From positions 1 through 40,959 of the forward strand of contig WTFU01000059.1 in NCBI GenBank assembly GCA_011523945.1: DNA of 40,959 bases, given 5' to 3'. This DNA is from Mariniblastus sp. (GTDB taxonomy: Bacteria; Planctomycetota; Planctomycetia; Pirellulales; Pirellulaceae). Made by a program: the position numbers and the translations under genes. The notes below the pieces were generated by a model. The model ran no database searches, was not told where the DNA came from, and saw nothing but the letters and a program-made list of their open reading frames with translations. Below, in pieces: positions 1-9,353 of the stretch (position 1 is its first letter; each line of letters opens with the position of its first letter).

Positions 1-2
1 GC

Positions 3-638
3 ATGACACCGCAAACCGTCAATGCCTATTACAGTCCAACCAAAAACGAAATTGTTTTTCCGGCAGCGATTTTGCAGGCTCCGTTTTTCAGCATGGATGC
101 TCCGGATGCGTTGAATTATGGCGGGATTGGAGCGGTAATTGGCCACGAAATTAGCCATGCGTTTGATGACCAGGGAAGCCGATATGATGGTGATGGGAAT
201 CTCAATAATTGGTGGTCAGAGAAAGACCAGGAAGCGTTTAGCAAGCTGACACAGCAGCTGATCGATCAGTATGCCGCCTATGAGCCGCTCGAAGGGAAAA
301 ATGTTAATGGCAAGTTGACCTTGGGGGAGAATATCGCGGATCTTTCCGGGCTCACCATTGCCTATAAGGCGTTTAATATTGCAAACAAGGATAAGCCAGA
401 AGTTCTCGTTGCGGGATGGAACGGCGATCAATTGTTTTTCGTTGGCTGGAGTCGCGTATGGCAGCGGAAGTATCGTGACAAGGAGATGGTCAAGCGTTTG
501 CTGACCGACCCACATTCGCCATCCAAGTATCGCGCCAACGGTCCAGTCACGAACATTGAAGCGTTTTACAATGCCTTTGACGTGAAACCTGGAGATGGGT
601 TATTCAAGCCTGAAGCCGATCGCATCACTATCTGGTAG
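3..638 (+). CDS. M13 family zinc metallopeptidase (neprilysin-like), C-terminal part
   Basis: This is the catalytic C-terminal end of an M13 (neprilysin/PepO) endopeptidase; the gene begins upstream of the window. Visible motifs are the substrate-binding NAYY segment (residues about 7-10 of the visible part), the zinc motif HEISH with the following AFDD, and the third zinc ligand in GENIADLSG, which matches the family E-x-x-x-D pattern. The protein ends in RITIW, a terminal tryptophan being usual for the family. In bacteria such enzymes are normally exported peptide hydrolases. The ATG at position 3 is internal, so nothing can be said about the signal peptide or full length. No gene of related function follows; the next gene is a flavin/Fe-S membrane protein on the same strand after about 330 bases. 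Confidence 0.95.
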   Translation: MTPQTVNAYYSPTKNEIVFPAAILQAPFFSMDAPDALNYGGIGAVIGHEISHAFDDQGSRYDGDGNLNNWWSEKDQEAFSKLTQQLIDQYAAYEPLEGKNVNGKLTLGENIADLSGLTIAYKAFNIANKDKPEVLVAGWNGDQLFFVGWSRVWQRKYRDKEMVKRLLTDPHSPSKYRANGPVTNIEAFYNAFDVKPGDGLFKPEADRITIW

Positions 639-966
639 TAAAAATCTACAACGGGCTATTTTGTACCACGGTAATCCTGCATTGGCGTTGCTCGTTGTTG
701 ATTTCAGGAGGGCTCAATGCCGTTGGTTATTTGCCTTCGCTTAATCGATACGGGTTCAGGGCCGTAAGTGGCGCTTTTAAATCAGGGCGATTTATATGGG
801 ATGAACGGCGGACAACTGCTTGACTGCGGCATCGGTAAGATCGACATTTTAAAGTTTGCCGAGGTTAAGGATTGTTTACGGTGCGCGGGCGGGAACTATT
901 TCAAAGTGGGAATTACATCTGCTAAGATGGGGCGTTACCGCCGTAAATAACACAATTGAGCAGACT
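639..966 (+). other. Intergenic leader with a short ORF behind a strong ribosome binding site
   Basis: About 330 bases separate the M13 peptidase stop from the preferred start of the NosR-like gene. The striking element is a perfect AGGAGGG at 706-712 four bases before an ATG at 717. It opens a 16-codon frame (717-767) beginning MPLVIC and ending TGSGP. A GTG directly after its TAA continues in the same frame to 950, with no recognisable product. No terminator or known riboswitch consensus was recognised. It could be an upstream leader ORF for the NosR-like gene, or chance. Confidence 0.35.
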
Positions 967-2706
967 TTGAACGTCGAATTACCTATTCTCAATCCAGAAT
1001 CGTCACCACGGAATCAAAGGTATCATTGGCGATCCCTCTTTGTGCACACTTGCCGCGTAGTCCTATTTCTTGGAGTTGTTTTCCTTTTACGAACACAGCA
1101 CAGAGAATTCGCTGAAAATCAACTGGACGCTATTGCTTTAAAATCTTTGACGGTAGAGAGTGTTCAAGAATGGCTCCCAGGTGCCACTGTTCTAGCTTCG
1201 TGGGACCAACAGAGTGGTACGCGCACTGTCTTGTCCATGGAAGAAGAAAAAATTGGGGCGATACTTCAGACCGCACCAATTGGGAATTCTGCCATTGGCT
1301 ATTTGGGCCCGACTAACTTATTGGTCGTTCTCTCAAGTGATGGAAGAATTTTGGACATCAGTATTTTAGTGAGTGAGGATACTGTCGAACATGTCACGGC
1401 CGTAGCTGATTCAAAAGACTTTTTATCGGCTTACAAAGGCTTGGCATGGGATTTCCCGGATCTTTGGCCAGACATTGATACGGTGTCAGGCGCAACTTTA
1501 ACCAGTTATGCCGTGAAGTCGGCGATTCGGAGAAGGGCAGGCTCACAGGTTAATTTGTCCAAGTTTCCGGATGAAGTCCAGGCTTCGGAATTATTACCGT
1601 TTTTCCCGGGACTCCAATCTTTAAAGATTGAGAGCCATTCAGAAAATCCAAATTTAGTTTTTGGTCCGGTTTATGATAATACGGATGGGATTGCTGGATA
1701 TTTTCTGCGAACCTCACCAACCGCGAATTCTCTATCCGGTTATCAAGGGCCAACGGACACACTAATCGCTTTTGATGAACAGTTTCGCTATCTCGGTTCT
1801 TTGATTCGCTCCAGCTACGATAATGAACCCTACGTTCGGTATGTGAAGGAAGACACCTATCTGGATGATCTTGTTCGTGGAAAGACAATCGACGAAATTT
1901 CTAACTATGATTCGTCTGAATACGAAGGGGTGTCAGGCGCTACGATGACCAGTCTAAACGTTCTCTCAGCTATTCAAACGACCGCGCGGCATCTTCAGAA
2001 GTATAATAATGGACAAGGAAGTAATGTTAACTGGAGCTGGATTTTAATTGAATGCCTGACTGCCATGCTTGGGTTTGCCGGTATCTGTCTTTCGTTCGTT
2101 GGCATGAAACATCGACGTAAAGGGCGTTTGCCGTTTCAACTGATTCTGATTGGCTTTCTTGGCTTCATTGCTGGAGAAATGCTCTCTCAAGCGGTTGTTG
2201 TTGGCTGGGCTAAGAACGGTTTCCCGCTCGCAAACGCGCCCGGTATGGTCTTTCTCTGCCTTTCTGCACTTACGATTCCAGTCGTCTCAAAACACAATAC
2301 CTACTGCGACCACATCTGTCCGTTTGGGGCCGTTCAGCAGCTAACGATGAAATCGGGGATTGAGAAAGTTCGACTGCCAAAGCGATTACGTCGATTTTTG
2401 AAACTGGTTCCAGGCGTTCTGTTGCTTATTACTTTGCTCGCTGCGACAGGGTGTTTCGAATTGGATCTTGCCTCGATTGAGCCATTTGATGCATTTTCAT
2501 TTCGAGTCGCTGGGTGGTTTACCATTACCATCGCCTTAACCGGTTTGGTGGTATCGTTGTTTGTTCCGATGGGCTATTGCCGGTATGGATGTCCAACTGG
2601 AGGTCTGCTTAATTTCCTTCGATTCAATCGGAAAAGTCATCAGATTCAGTTGCGTGACGGTTTCGCGATTTTGATGTTAATTCTCGCTCTGTTAATAACC
2701 AGCTAG
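967..2706 (+). CDS. NosR/RnfG-type flavinylated membrane protein with polyferredoxin-like 4Fe-4S motifs
   Basis: Predicted membrane electron-transfer protein. After a transmembrane segment near the N-terminus there are two extracytoplasmic FMN-binding domains, each ending in a flavinylation motif, SGATLTS (about residue 175) and SGATMTS (about residue 325); in NqrC/RnfG/NosR the threonine carries FMN attached by ApbE. Several membrane helices follow, with two cysteine motifs of the NosR/NapH type: CDHICPFG (about 447) and CRYGCPTG (about 538), each CxxxCP. The protein ends in a last helix. Family knowledge suggests electrons pass between membrane/cytoplasmic Fe-S clusters and extracytoplasmic flavins. 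No nos, nap or rnf genes are nearby, so the acceptor is unknown. Start is uncertain: TTG at 967 follows a weak GAG; the frame is open back to a TTG at 856. Confidence 0.85.
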   Translation: MNVELPILNPESSPRNQRYHWRSLFVHTCRVVLFLGVVFLLRTQHREFAENQLDAIALKSLTVESVQEWLPGATVLASWDQQSGTRTVLSMEEEKIGAILQTAPIGNSAIGYLGPTNLLVVLSSDGRILDISILVSEDTVEHVTAVADSKDFLSAYKGLAWDFPDLWPDIDTVSGATLTSYAVKSAIRRRAGSQVNLSKFPDEVQASELLPFFPGLQSLKIESHSENPNLVFGPVYDNTDGIAGYFLRTSPTANSLSGYQGPTDTLIAFDEQFRYLGSLIRSSYDNEPYVRYVKEDTYLDDLVRGKTIDEISNYDSSEYEGVSGATMTSLNVLSAIQTTARHLQKYNNGQGSNVNWSWILIECLTAMLGFAGICLSFVGMKHRRKGRLPFQLILIGFLGFIAGEMLSQAVVVGWAKNGFPLANAPGMVFLCLSALTIPVVSKHNTYCDHICPFGAVQQLTMKSGIEKVRLPKRLRRFLKLVPGVLLLITLLAATGCFELDLASIEPFDAFSFRVAGWFTITIALTGLVVSLFVPMGYCRYGCPTGGLLNFLRFNRKSHQIQLRDGFAILMLILALLITS

Positions 2707-2852
2707 TCCCGCAGAGGTTCTCCAGTAATGCGGTTCGTCAAAACAGTGGACTCTCGCGGTAACCAGTCACGCCAAGTGAGTGAAATTCTCGCTTCACCAA
2801 AGTGTAAACTGGTGTGACCCAGTCTGGTCTAAAATCGCGCGATTCGGGGGGC

Positions 2853-4319
2853 TCAGACCGTCGTATTCAAATATTGATTGCAGGCTTCGGCTGCCTGCCG
2901 GCCTTCTCGGATTGCCCAAACCACTAAGCTCTGGCCACGCCGACAATCACCTGCGGCGAAAACGCCGGGTTGGCTGGTTTCATAATCCGATGTGTTGGCG
3001 AGAATATTTGATCGCGGGCTCGTTTCGAGGCCAAATGCGTCAGAAATTCCCGGTTCGGGACCCGTGAATCCCAATGCAAGAAAGACCAAGTCGGCCTCAA
3101 TTAGTTTTTCGCTTCCGGGAATAGGTGAAAAGGGAGCCACGCCAGTCCGCTCGACGCTCCAATCGACTTCAACCGTCCTCAGGGCTGTGAGATTCCAATC
3201 CGCATCCGTTAGAAATTCGACGGTTTCAATATTAAAGGAACGGGGGTCTTGTCCATAAATTGCCTTTGCCTCCGCATGGCCATAATCAGTTCGAAAAATC
3301 AAAGGCCATTGAGGCCACGGATTCGAATCAGCTCTTGACTCTGGAGGGCGGTCGACAATCTCAAGATTGACCACGCTTTTACAACCCTGGCGGATTGCGG
3401 TTCCAATGCAGTCCGTCCCCGTATCTCCACCGCCGATTACAACAACCTTCTTGTCCTTGGCGGAAATGACAGCATCAGTACCATCGAGTAACGACGAAGT
3501 TGATCCGCGGAGGTAATCCATTGCAAAGTGGATGCCGTTGGTTGATCGACCAGGGATCTTGAGATCGCGTGGCGCAGTCGCGCCAACGCAGATGACTACT
3601 GCATCAAATTTCTTACGAATTTCAGCCGCGGATATAGTGACACCTACTTCTACGCCGGTTTCAAATTGAATTCCTTCCTGTCGCAACAAATCCAAGCGCC
3701 TTTCGACCACGTCCTTGCCAAGCTTCATGTTCGGGATACCGTACATCAATAACCCGCCAATTCGATCATCGCGTTCAAACACCGTTACCTGATGACCGAG
3801 TTGATTCAAATTATCAGCTGCAGCTAGACCCGCCGGTCCCGAGCCGACAACGGCAATTGTCTTTCCCGTCCGTTCCTTGGGAATTCTGGGAGCAACCCAC
3901 CCCTCAGAAAATCCGCGGTCAATAATGTTTCGTTCAATACTCTTGATCGTAACAGCTGGCTCATTAATCCCGAGCACACAGGAGCCTTCACACGGGGCAG
4001 GGCAGACTCTCCCCGTAAATTCCGGAAAATTATTCGTGGAATGAAGACGATCGAGAGCTTCCTTCCATTTGCCGTGATAGACAAGATCATTCCACTCGGG
4101 AATTAGATTATTGACTGGGCAACCGGTGGCTAACCGGTCAATGGTCTGGCCGGTATGGCAAAACGGCACGCCGCAATCCATGCACCTCGCGCCTTGTGTG
4201 CGCAGATCCTTCTCGTCTATTTGGACTAGAAATTCGTTCCAATCACTAACGCGAGCCTTGGGATCGCGGTGGCCTTCATCCATGCGATCAAATTCAATGA
4301 ATCCCGTTGGTTTGCCCAT
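2853..4319 (-). CDS. gltD: Glutamate synthase, small (beta) subunit
   Basis: Small subunit of NADPH-dependent glutamate synthase (GOGAT); it takes electrons from NAD(P)H through FAD and passes them to GltB for reductive transfer of the glutamine amide to 2-oxoglutarate. The N-terminal Fe-S region shows CMDCGVPFC and a later CPAPCEGSC, the family's cysteine pattern. The first dinucleotide fold carries [12 protein letters not shown] (about residue 155) and the second [12 protein letters not shown] (about 293). Length of 488 residues is close to E. coli GltD. The ATG start has an AGGA seven bases upstream. It lies 50 bases after gltB on the same strand, so the two are very likely one transcript; gltB precedes gltD as usual. 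Confidence 0.97.
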   Translation of the reverse strand: MGKPTGFIEFDRMDEGHRDPKARVSDWNEFLVQIDEKDLRTQGARCMDCGVPFCHTGQTIDRLATGCPVNNLIPEWNDLVYHGKWKEALDRLHSTNNFPEFTGRVCPAPCEGSCVLGINEPAVTIKSIERNIIDRGFSEGWVAPRIPKERTGKTIAVVGSGPAGLAAADNLNQLGHQVTVFERDDRIGGLLMYGIPNMKLGKDVVERRLDLLRQEGIQFETGVEVGVTISAAEIRKKFDAVVICVGATAPRDLKIPGRSTNGIHFAMDYLRGSTSSLLDGTDAVISAKDKKVVVIGGGDTGTDCIGTAIRQGCKSVVNLEIVDRPPESRADSNPWPQWPLIFRTDYGHAEAKAIYGQDPRSFNIETVEFLTDADWNLTALRTVEVDWSVERTGVAPFSPIPGSEKLIEADLVFLALGFTGPEPGISDAFGLETSPRSNILANTSDYETSQPGVFAAGDCRRGQSLVVWAIREGRQAAEACNQYLNTTV

Positions 4320-4369
4320 GTTTTTCCTGAACTCCCTCTCCGTAATCTAATCGGTAAATAACTCTGATC

Positions 4370-7300
4370 TTATCGCTGCACTGCTTCGGCTGAGTTCTGC
4401 TCGAGTATTTTGCGGTACAAAGTTGGAATAATCTTTTTGAAATTGCTAACCGCGGAATCCCAGTCCTCGAGAATCGCTGTGGCAACGGTCGACTCTGTGA
4501 ATTGAGCATGTTTTTCAATCAAGCTATGCAAGTCGTCCTTGTCATCTTGGCTTTCCACTGCGCCGATCTCAACCAGTTCGAGATTAAGATTGTTCAATAG
4601 ACGTTCGTTCGGGTCGTAGAGATAAGCAATCCCTCCGGACATCCCTGCCGCGAAATTCCGACCCGTTGGTCCAAGAATAACCACCCGTCCACCGGTCATG
4701 TATTCACAGCCATGGTCTCCAACCCCTTCGACGACGGCTACTGCTCCGGAATTTCGAACGGCAAAGCGTTCGGCAGCGACGCCGCGGAAATATGCTTCAC
4801 CAGAAGTTGCGCCATACAAGGCAACGTTTCCAATAATGATATTTTGTTCAGCGGCAAACTGTGATGTTTTCGGAGGGCGAACAACGATGCGACCGCCGGA
4901 CATGCCTTTGCCGACATAGTCATTCGCGTCGCCTTCCACTTGAATTGAAACGCCACCCGACAGGAACGCGCCAAGACTCTGTCCTGCGGATCCCTGGAAG
5001 TTGATGCAAATTGTGTTTTCAGGCAATCCGTCTGGACCGTGGGTTTTTACAACATGATGGCTCAAAATCGCACCTACGGATCGATCAGTATTCTTGATTT
5101 CTGACTGAATCTCTACACGTTGACGGGTTTGGATCGAATTTTTAGCTTCCTCTAGGAGTTTCCAGTCAAGCACGTCGTCCAGTGCGTGGTCTTGATCAAC
5201 CGTGCAATAAACCTGAACTCCGTCATGAAATCCAACTGCGGGGGCGAGTAGTTTTGAGAGATCAATTCCCTTCGCTTTCCAATGCTCAACTGCGTGGTCG
5301 ACATCAAGTGCGTCGACTCGCCCTACCATTTCATTGATTGAGCGAAAGCCGAGTTCCGCCATAATCTGCCGTGCTTCTTCAGCCACCATGAATAGGTAAT
5401 TAACAACATGCTCAGGTTTTCCCTTGAACTTTTTCCTTAGCTCAGTATCTTGAGTCGCAATCCCAACTGGACAGGTATTCAGATGGCATTTTCGCATCAT
5501 AATACAACCCATCGTGATTAACGGAGCAGTTGCAAACCCGTACTCTTCAGCACCGAGTAGAGTCGCGATTACGACGTCACGACCCGTTTTAAGTTGGCCG
5601 TCGGTTTGCAATCGTGTTCGACTGCGTAAGTCGTTCATTACCAGTGTTTGGTGAGTTTCGGCGATACCGAGTTCCCAGGGCATTCCGGCATGTTTAATGC
5701 TGGTTAATGGCGAGGCTCCCGTTCCCCCTCCTGAACCGGAAATTAGGATGTTGTCAGCATGCGCTTTCGCGACACCCGCTGCAATCGTTCCAACGCCAAC
5801 CTCGGAAACCAGTTTCACACTAATGCGTGCGGAAGGGTTCGCATTTTTTAAATCGAAGATCAACTGAGCTAGATCTTCAATCGAATAAATATCGTGATGG
5901 GGTGGAGGGCTGATTAGCGTAACCCCTGGAGTCGAACGTCGCGTATCTGCGATCGTTTGATTAACCTTGTGACCGGGGAGTTCGCCACCTTCCCCCGGTT
6001 TGGCCCCCTGTGCCATTTTGATTTGAATCTCATCGGCGTTGCTGAGATAGTAGGCGGTTACGCCGAATCTACCCGAAGCCACCTGTTTAATTGCCGAGCG
6101 GCGCAGATCTCCGTTTGCGTCCGCTTCAAAACGGTCGTAATTTTCACCACCTTCACCGGTGTTGCTTTTGCCCTCCAAACGATTCATGGCGATGGCCAAA
6201 GTCTCATGCGCTTCGCCTGAGATCGAGCCGTAACTCATTGCTCCGGTGCAAAATCGTTTTACAATTTCTTTAGCGGATTCAACCTGCTGAATCGGAATTG
6301 AGGTTCTCGATCGAAATTTTAGCAGACCGCGAAGATGGCATTCGCGAGCAGTCTGTTGATTAATGGCGTTTGAAAACCGTTTGTAAGCGTCAGGGTCGCC
6401 CGCCCGAGCTGCCTGTTGAATGTTTGCAATGTTTAACGGAGTCCACGCATGTTTCTCTCCGTCCTGCCGCCAGTGAACGGAGCCCTGTGTCTTCAGTTCA
6501 AGTACGGGGAGTTCAGAATTTGGTTTTTGAGTTGGGTATCCTAGCTCGTGTCGACGTAGTGCCTCACTCGATAATACTTCAAAGCCTACTCCCTCGATTC
6601 GACTTGCAGTGCCGGGAAATGATTTTTTAATCACATCCGAGTTTAGTCCAATCGCTTCAAAGATCCTTGCACCTTTGTAGCTCGCAAGCGTCGAGATGCC
6701 CATCTTAGCAAGAACCTTCAGCATTCCCTTATTCACGCCAGTCCGGTAGGCGGCAATGCACTGCTCCGGGGTTAATTCAGAATCAGGGGAAGAGGAATGA
6801 TGATCAATGATGGCTTCAAGTGCCAGGTAGGGATGGATTGCATCTGCTCCGAAACCGGTTAGGAGACAATGATGATGGACTTCTCGTGCCTCACCAGTTT
6901 CGACGGCGATTCCAATCCGCGTGCGAAGTTGTTTGTCCACCAAATAATGATGCACAGTACTAGTAGCAAGCAAGGCACTTAACGGCACTCGTTTCGGGCC
7001 AATTGCTCGATCGGAAAGAATTAGCATCGCGCAGCCATCAGAAATGGCGGACTCAGCTTCTTTGCAGATTCGTTTTAAGGCCATTGAGAATCCATCGGCA
7101 CCGTCCTCTTTATCAAAGGTAATATCGATGGATCGGCTTTTCCAGCCACGGTGGTCGAGGTTTTTGATGCCAGCCATCTGCTGGAAATCAAGGATCGGAT
7201 TATCCAGAAGTAGGCGGTTGCACTGTTTTTCGGTTGTTTCGAGTAAATTACCTTCAGGTCCGATATAACACTCGACCGACATCACAATCTCTTCACGGAT

Positions 7301-8908
7301 GGAATCAATTGGTGGATTGGTCACCTGTGCAAAAAGTTGAGCGAAATAGTCATATAACAAACGTGGCTTGTCACTCAAACACGCTAATGCTGCATCGTTG
7401 CCCATTGAAAGGATCGGATCCTTTTTTACTTTTACCAAGGGAAGCAACATGTATTTCATGGTTTCAGTGGTGTAACCGAATGCTTTCATTTGAGAAAGCC
7501 GCTCTGATCTCGAAAGCGGTGGGACTGCCTCCGATTTTTCCAACTGATCAAAAGTAATCCTTTGATTCTTCATCCACTGTGCATAGGGACGTCGGTTAGA
7601 AATTTCTGTTTTTAATTCATCATCGGCGACGATTCGTTTGTTTTCAAAGTCGACCAGGAACATCTTCCCTGGCTCTAGACGGCCTTTTTTGATTATTTTG
7701 GCAGGATCAATTTCCAGGACGCCAACTTCGCTTGCCATGACCACGCGATTGTCATCAGTGACGTAATAGCGGCTCGGCCGGAGACCATTTCGATCTAGGA
7801 CGGCCCCGATCATACGTCCGTCGGTAAATGAAATTGAGCTAGGCCCATCCCAGGGCTCTTGAAGACAGGAGTGGTATTCGTAGAACGCCCGTTTATCTTC
7901 AGGCATGGTTTGATGGTTTCGCCAAGCTTCCGGAATCATCATCATGACGACTTCGGGCAGGTCTCGCCCGGCCATCATTAGCAATTCCATTGCATTGTCA
8001 AATTCTCCGGAATCGCTGCATCCCTGCTCCGTTACAGGCATTACCGTTTTCAACGGTGCATTAAAAACATCGCTGGCCATCAATCCCTGGCGGGCAGCGA
8101 TCCAATTTCTATTTCCACGTAACGTATTAATCTCACCGTTGTGAGCCATCCATCGTAATGGCTGGGCACGAGACCAGTTCGGCAATGTGTTGGTTGAAAA
8201 CCGGGAGTGCACCATTGCAAGATGGCTTTCGTAATCCTCATCTTGCAGATCGACGAAAAATTGAGGCAACTGAGCCGTAGATAACATTCCCTTGTAAACA
8301 ATAATTCTTGAAGAGAGCGAGCACACATAGAACAAATCTGATGAATACATGCCGCTTGTACGTACCGATTTTGTTGTCGATTTTCGAATTTGATAAAGGC
8401 GGCGCTCAAAGTCTGCCTGGCTAATGCCGGCTTGTGCACCAATGAAAACCTGAAGAATCTTGGGCATGCTTCGAATGGCGGTCGGGCCTATCCCTGATCC
8501 TTCCACATCAATGGGAACCTCGCGCCATGCGATCAGTTTCTGACCAAATCGATTAGTGTTCTGTGCGAAAATCAGTTTGCACTTTTCCCGCTCCTCTTCA
8601 TCATTTGGAAGAAAGACATTTCCGACACCAATAAAAGGGAAATCAGTCGAGAAGCCGATTTGCTTTGCAAGCCTTTCGACCAATTTGGAAGGAATACCAG
8701 TTAGGATGCCTGCACCATCCCCCGTTTCTGGTTCGCAGCCGCAGGCGCCGCGGTGCTCCATTCTCGATAGAATCCCACACGCATCGACAACAATCTGTCT
8801 TGATGCGACTCCATCAATTTGTGCTACAAACCCAACGCCACAGCTGTCATGTTCGTAATCAGGGCTATAAAGCGTATTCTCCGCGGCAAACGGTTTCTGT
8901 GTGGTCAA
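4370..8908 (-). CDS. gltB: Glutamate synthase, large (alpha) subunit
   Basis: Large GOGAT subunit. The N-terminal type 2 glutamine amidotransferase domain exposes its nucleophile in HDSCGVGF (Cys23 from the chosen start), expected to become the mature N-terminus after propeptide removal. The central and FMN-binding synthase domains follow (segments GEGGE and SGSGGGTGASP), then the 3Fe-4S motif CIMMRKCHLNTC, and a C-terminal GXGXG beta-helix with repeated GG/GD turns. The preferred start is TTG at 8908 with AAGGAT about seven bases upstream, giving 1512 residues, the usual GltB size. The frame is open to a GTG at 9031, but those 41 extra residues do not look like GltB. It is cotranscribed with gltD. 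No glutamine riboswitch was recognised upstream. Confidence 0.97.
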   Translation of the reverse strand: MTTQKPFAAENTLYSPDYEHDSCGVGFVAQIDGVASRQIVVDACGILSRMEHRGACGCEPETGDGAGILTGIPSKLVERLAKQIGFSTDFPFIGVGNVFLPNDEEEREKCKLIFAQNTNRFGQKLIAWREVPIDVEGSGIGPTAIRSMPKILQVFIGAQAGISQADFERRLYQIRKSTTKSVRTSGMYSSDLFYVCSLSSRIIVYKGMLSTAQLPQFFVDLQDEDYESHLAMVHSRFSTNTLPNWSRAQPLRWMAHNGEINTLRGNRNWIAARQGLMASDVFNAPLKTVMPVTEQGCSDSGEFDNAMELLMMAGRDLPEVVMMMIPEAWRNHQTMPEDKRAFYEYHSCLQEPWDGPSSISFTDGRMIGAVLDRNGLRPSRYYVTDDNRVVMASEVGVLEIDPAKIIKKGRLEPGKMFLVDFENKRIVADDELKTEISNRRPYAQWMKNQRITFDQLEKSEAVPPLSRSERLSQMKAFGYTTETMKYMLLPLVKVKKDPILSMGNDAALACLSDKPRLLYDYFAQLFAQVTNPPIDSIREEIVMSVECYIGPEGNLLETTEKQCNRLLLDNPILDFQQMAGIKNLDHRGWKSRSIDITFDKEDGADGFSMALKRICKEAESAISDGCAMLILSDRAIGPKRVPLSALLATSTVHHYLVDKQLRTRIGIAVETGEAREVHHHCLLTGFGADAIHPYLALEAIIDHHSSSPDSELTPEQCIAAYRTGVNKGMLKVLAKMGISTLASYKGARIFEAIGLNSDVIKKSFPGTASRIEGVGFEVLSSEALRRHELGYPTQKPNSELPVLELKTQGSVHWRQDGEKHAWTPLNIANIQQAARAGDPDAYKRFSNAINQQTARECHLRGLLKFRSRTSIPIQQVESAKEIVKRFCTGAMSYGSISGEAHETLAIAMNRLEGKSNTGEGGENYDRFEADANGDLRRSAIKQVASGRFGVTAYYLSNADEIQIKMAQGAKPGEGGELPGHKVNQTIADTRRSTPGVTLISPPPHHDIYSIEDLAQLIFDLKNANPSARISVKLVSEVGVGTIAAGVAKAHADNILISGSGGGTGASPLTSIKHAGMPWELGIAETHQTLVMNDLRSRTRLQTDGQLKTGRDVVIATLLGAEEYGFATAPLITMGCIMMRKCHLNTCPVGIATQDTELRKKFKGKPEHVVNYLFMVAEEARQIMAELGFRSINEMVGRVDALDVDHAVEHWKAKGIDLSKLLAPAVGFHDGVQVYCTVDQDHALDDVLDWKLLEEAKNSIQTRQRVEIQSEIKNTDRSVGAILSHHVVKTHGPDGLPENTICINFQGSAGQSLGAFLSGGVSIQVEGDANDYVGKGMSGGRIVVRPPKTSQFAAEQNIIIGNVALYGATSGEAYFRGVAAERFAVRNSGAVAVVEGVGDHGCEYMTGGRVVILGPTGRNFAAGMSGGIAYLYDPNERLLNNLNLELVEIGAVESQDDKDDLHSLIEKHAQFTESTVATAILEDWDSAVSNFKKIIPTLYRKILEQNSAEAVQR

Positions 8909-9353
8909 AATACTATCCTTATCGATACGGATCCGTTCCTCGATTCCCGGGCTGCTGGTGAATTCAACACCGGAAAAACTGAGGTTTAGTGATAAACGCT
9001 TCGGAAAAAATAAGCAAACGTCCAAATCCACAACGGGACTGCATTTACCATTAAGCCCGTGTAACGGTTGTCCGGCACCAAAAAATTTGCCTTTTTGATT
9101 CGAACCCTAAGCTGCCCGTTCGTTTTGAGCCGGTATTCTTCTGGGGCATTGCTGCGGTGGAATCAACTTAAATCTACGAATTTAGCGTCCAGTTACGGGA
9201 CGAAGTCGAAAGCTTGAGCGAGACGAGGTTTGATGAATTGTTGCAGTAAGTATGGGATAATTTACAAAAATGAAATTTCAGACGTCTGGAAACGCAGATT
9301 TTGGCGTGTGTCAATATGTAGGCAATTGGAAATTCAAGTTAAAAGAGATTGTT
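8909..9353. other. Divergent intergenic region between gltB and the thioredoxin-like gene
   Basis: This stretch must contain promoters for both divergent genes. The 8909-9031 part stays open in the gltB frame but has no GltB-like sequence. I looked for sigma-70-like boxes and found none with convincing spacing. A GATTCGAACCC string near 9096 resembles a tRNA T-loop in reverse, but the flanking arms do not pair. An AAAGAG sits just upstream of the ATG at 9354. No terminator or repeat was seen. Confidence 0.4.

Noticed and set aside
768-950. A 60-codon frame ending just inside the NosR-like gene region
   Set aside because: No family resemblance. It starts with GTG directly after a stop in the same frame and overlaps the open part of the NosR-like frame.
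9080-9150. tRNA on the minus strand suggested by GGGTTCGAATC
   Set aside because: The T-loop-like string is there, but the arms around it do not pair and no acceptor or anticodon stem could be placed.
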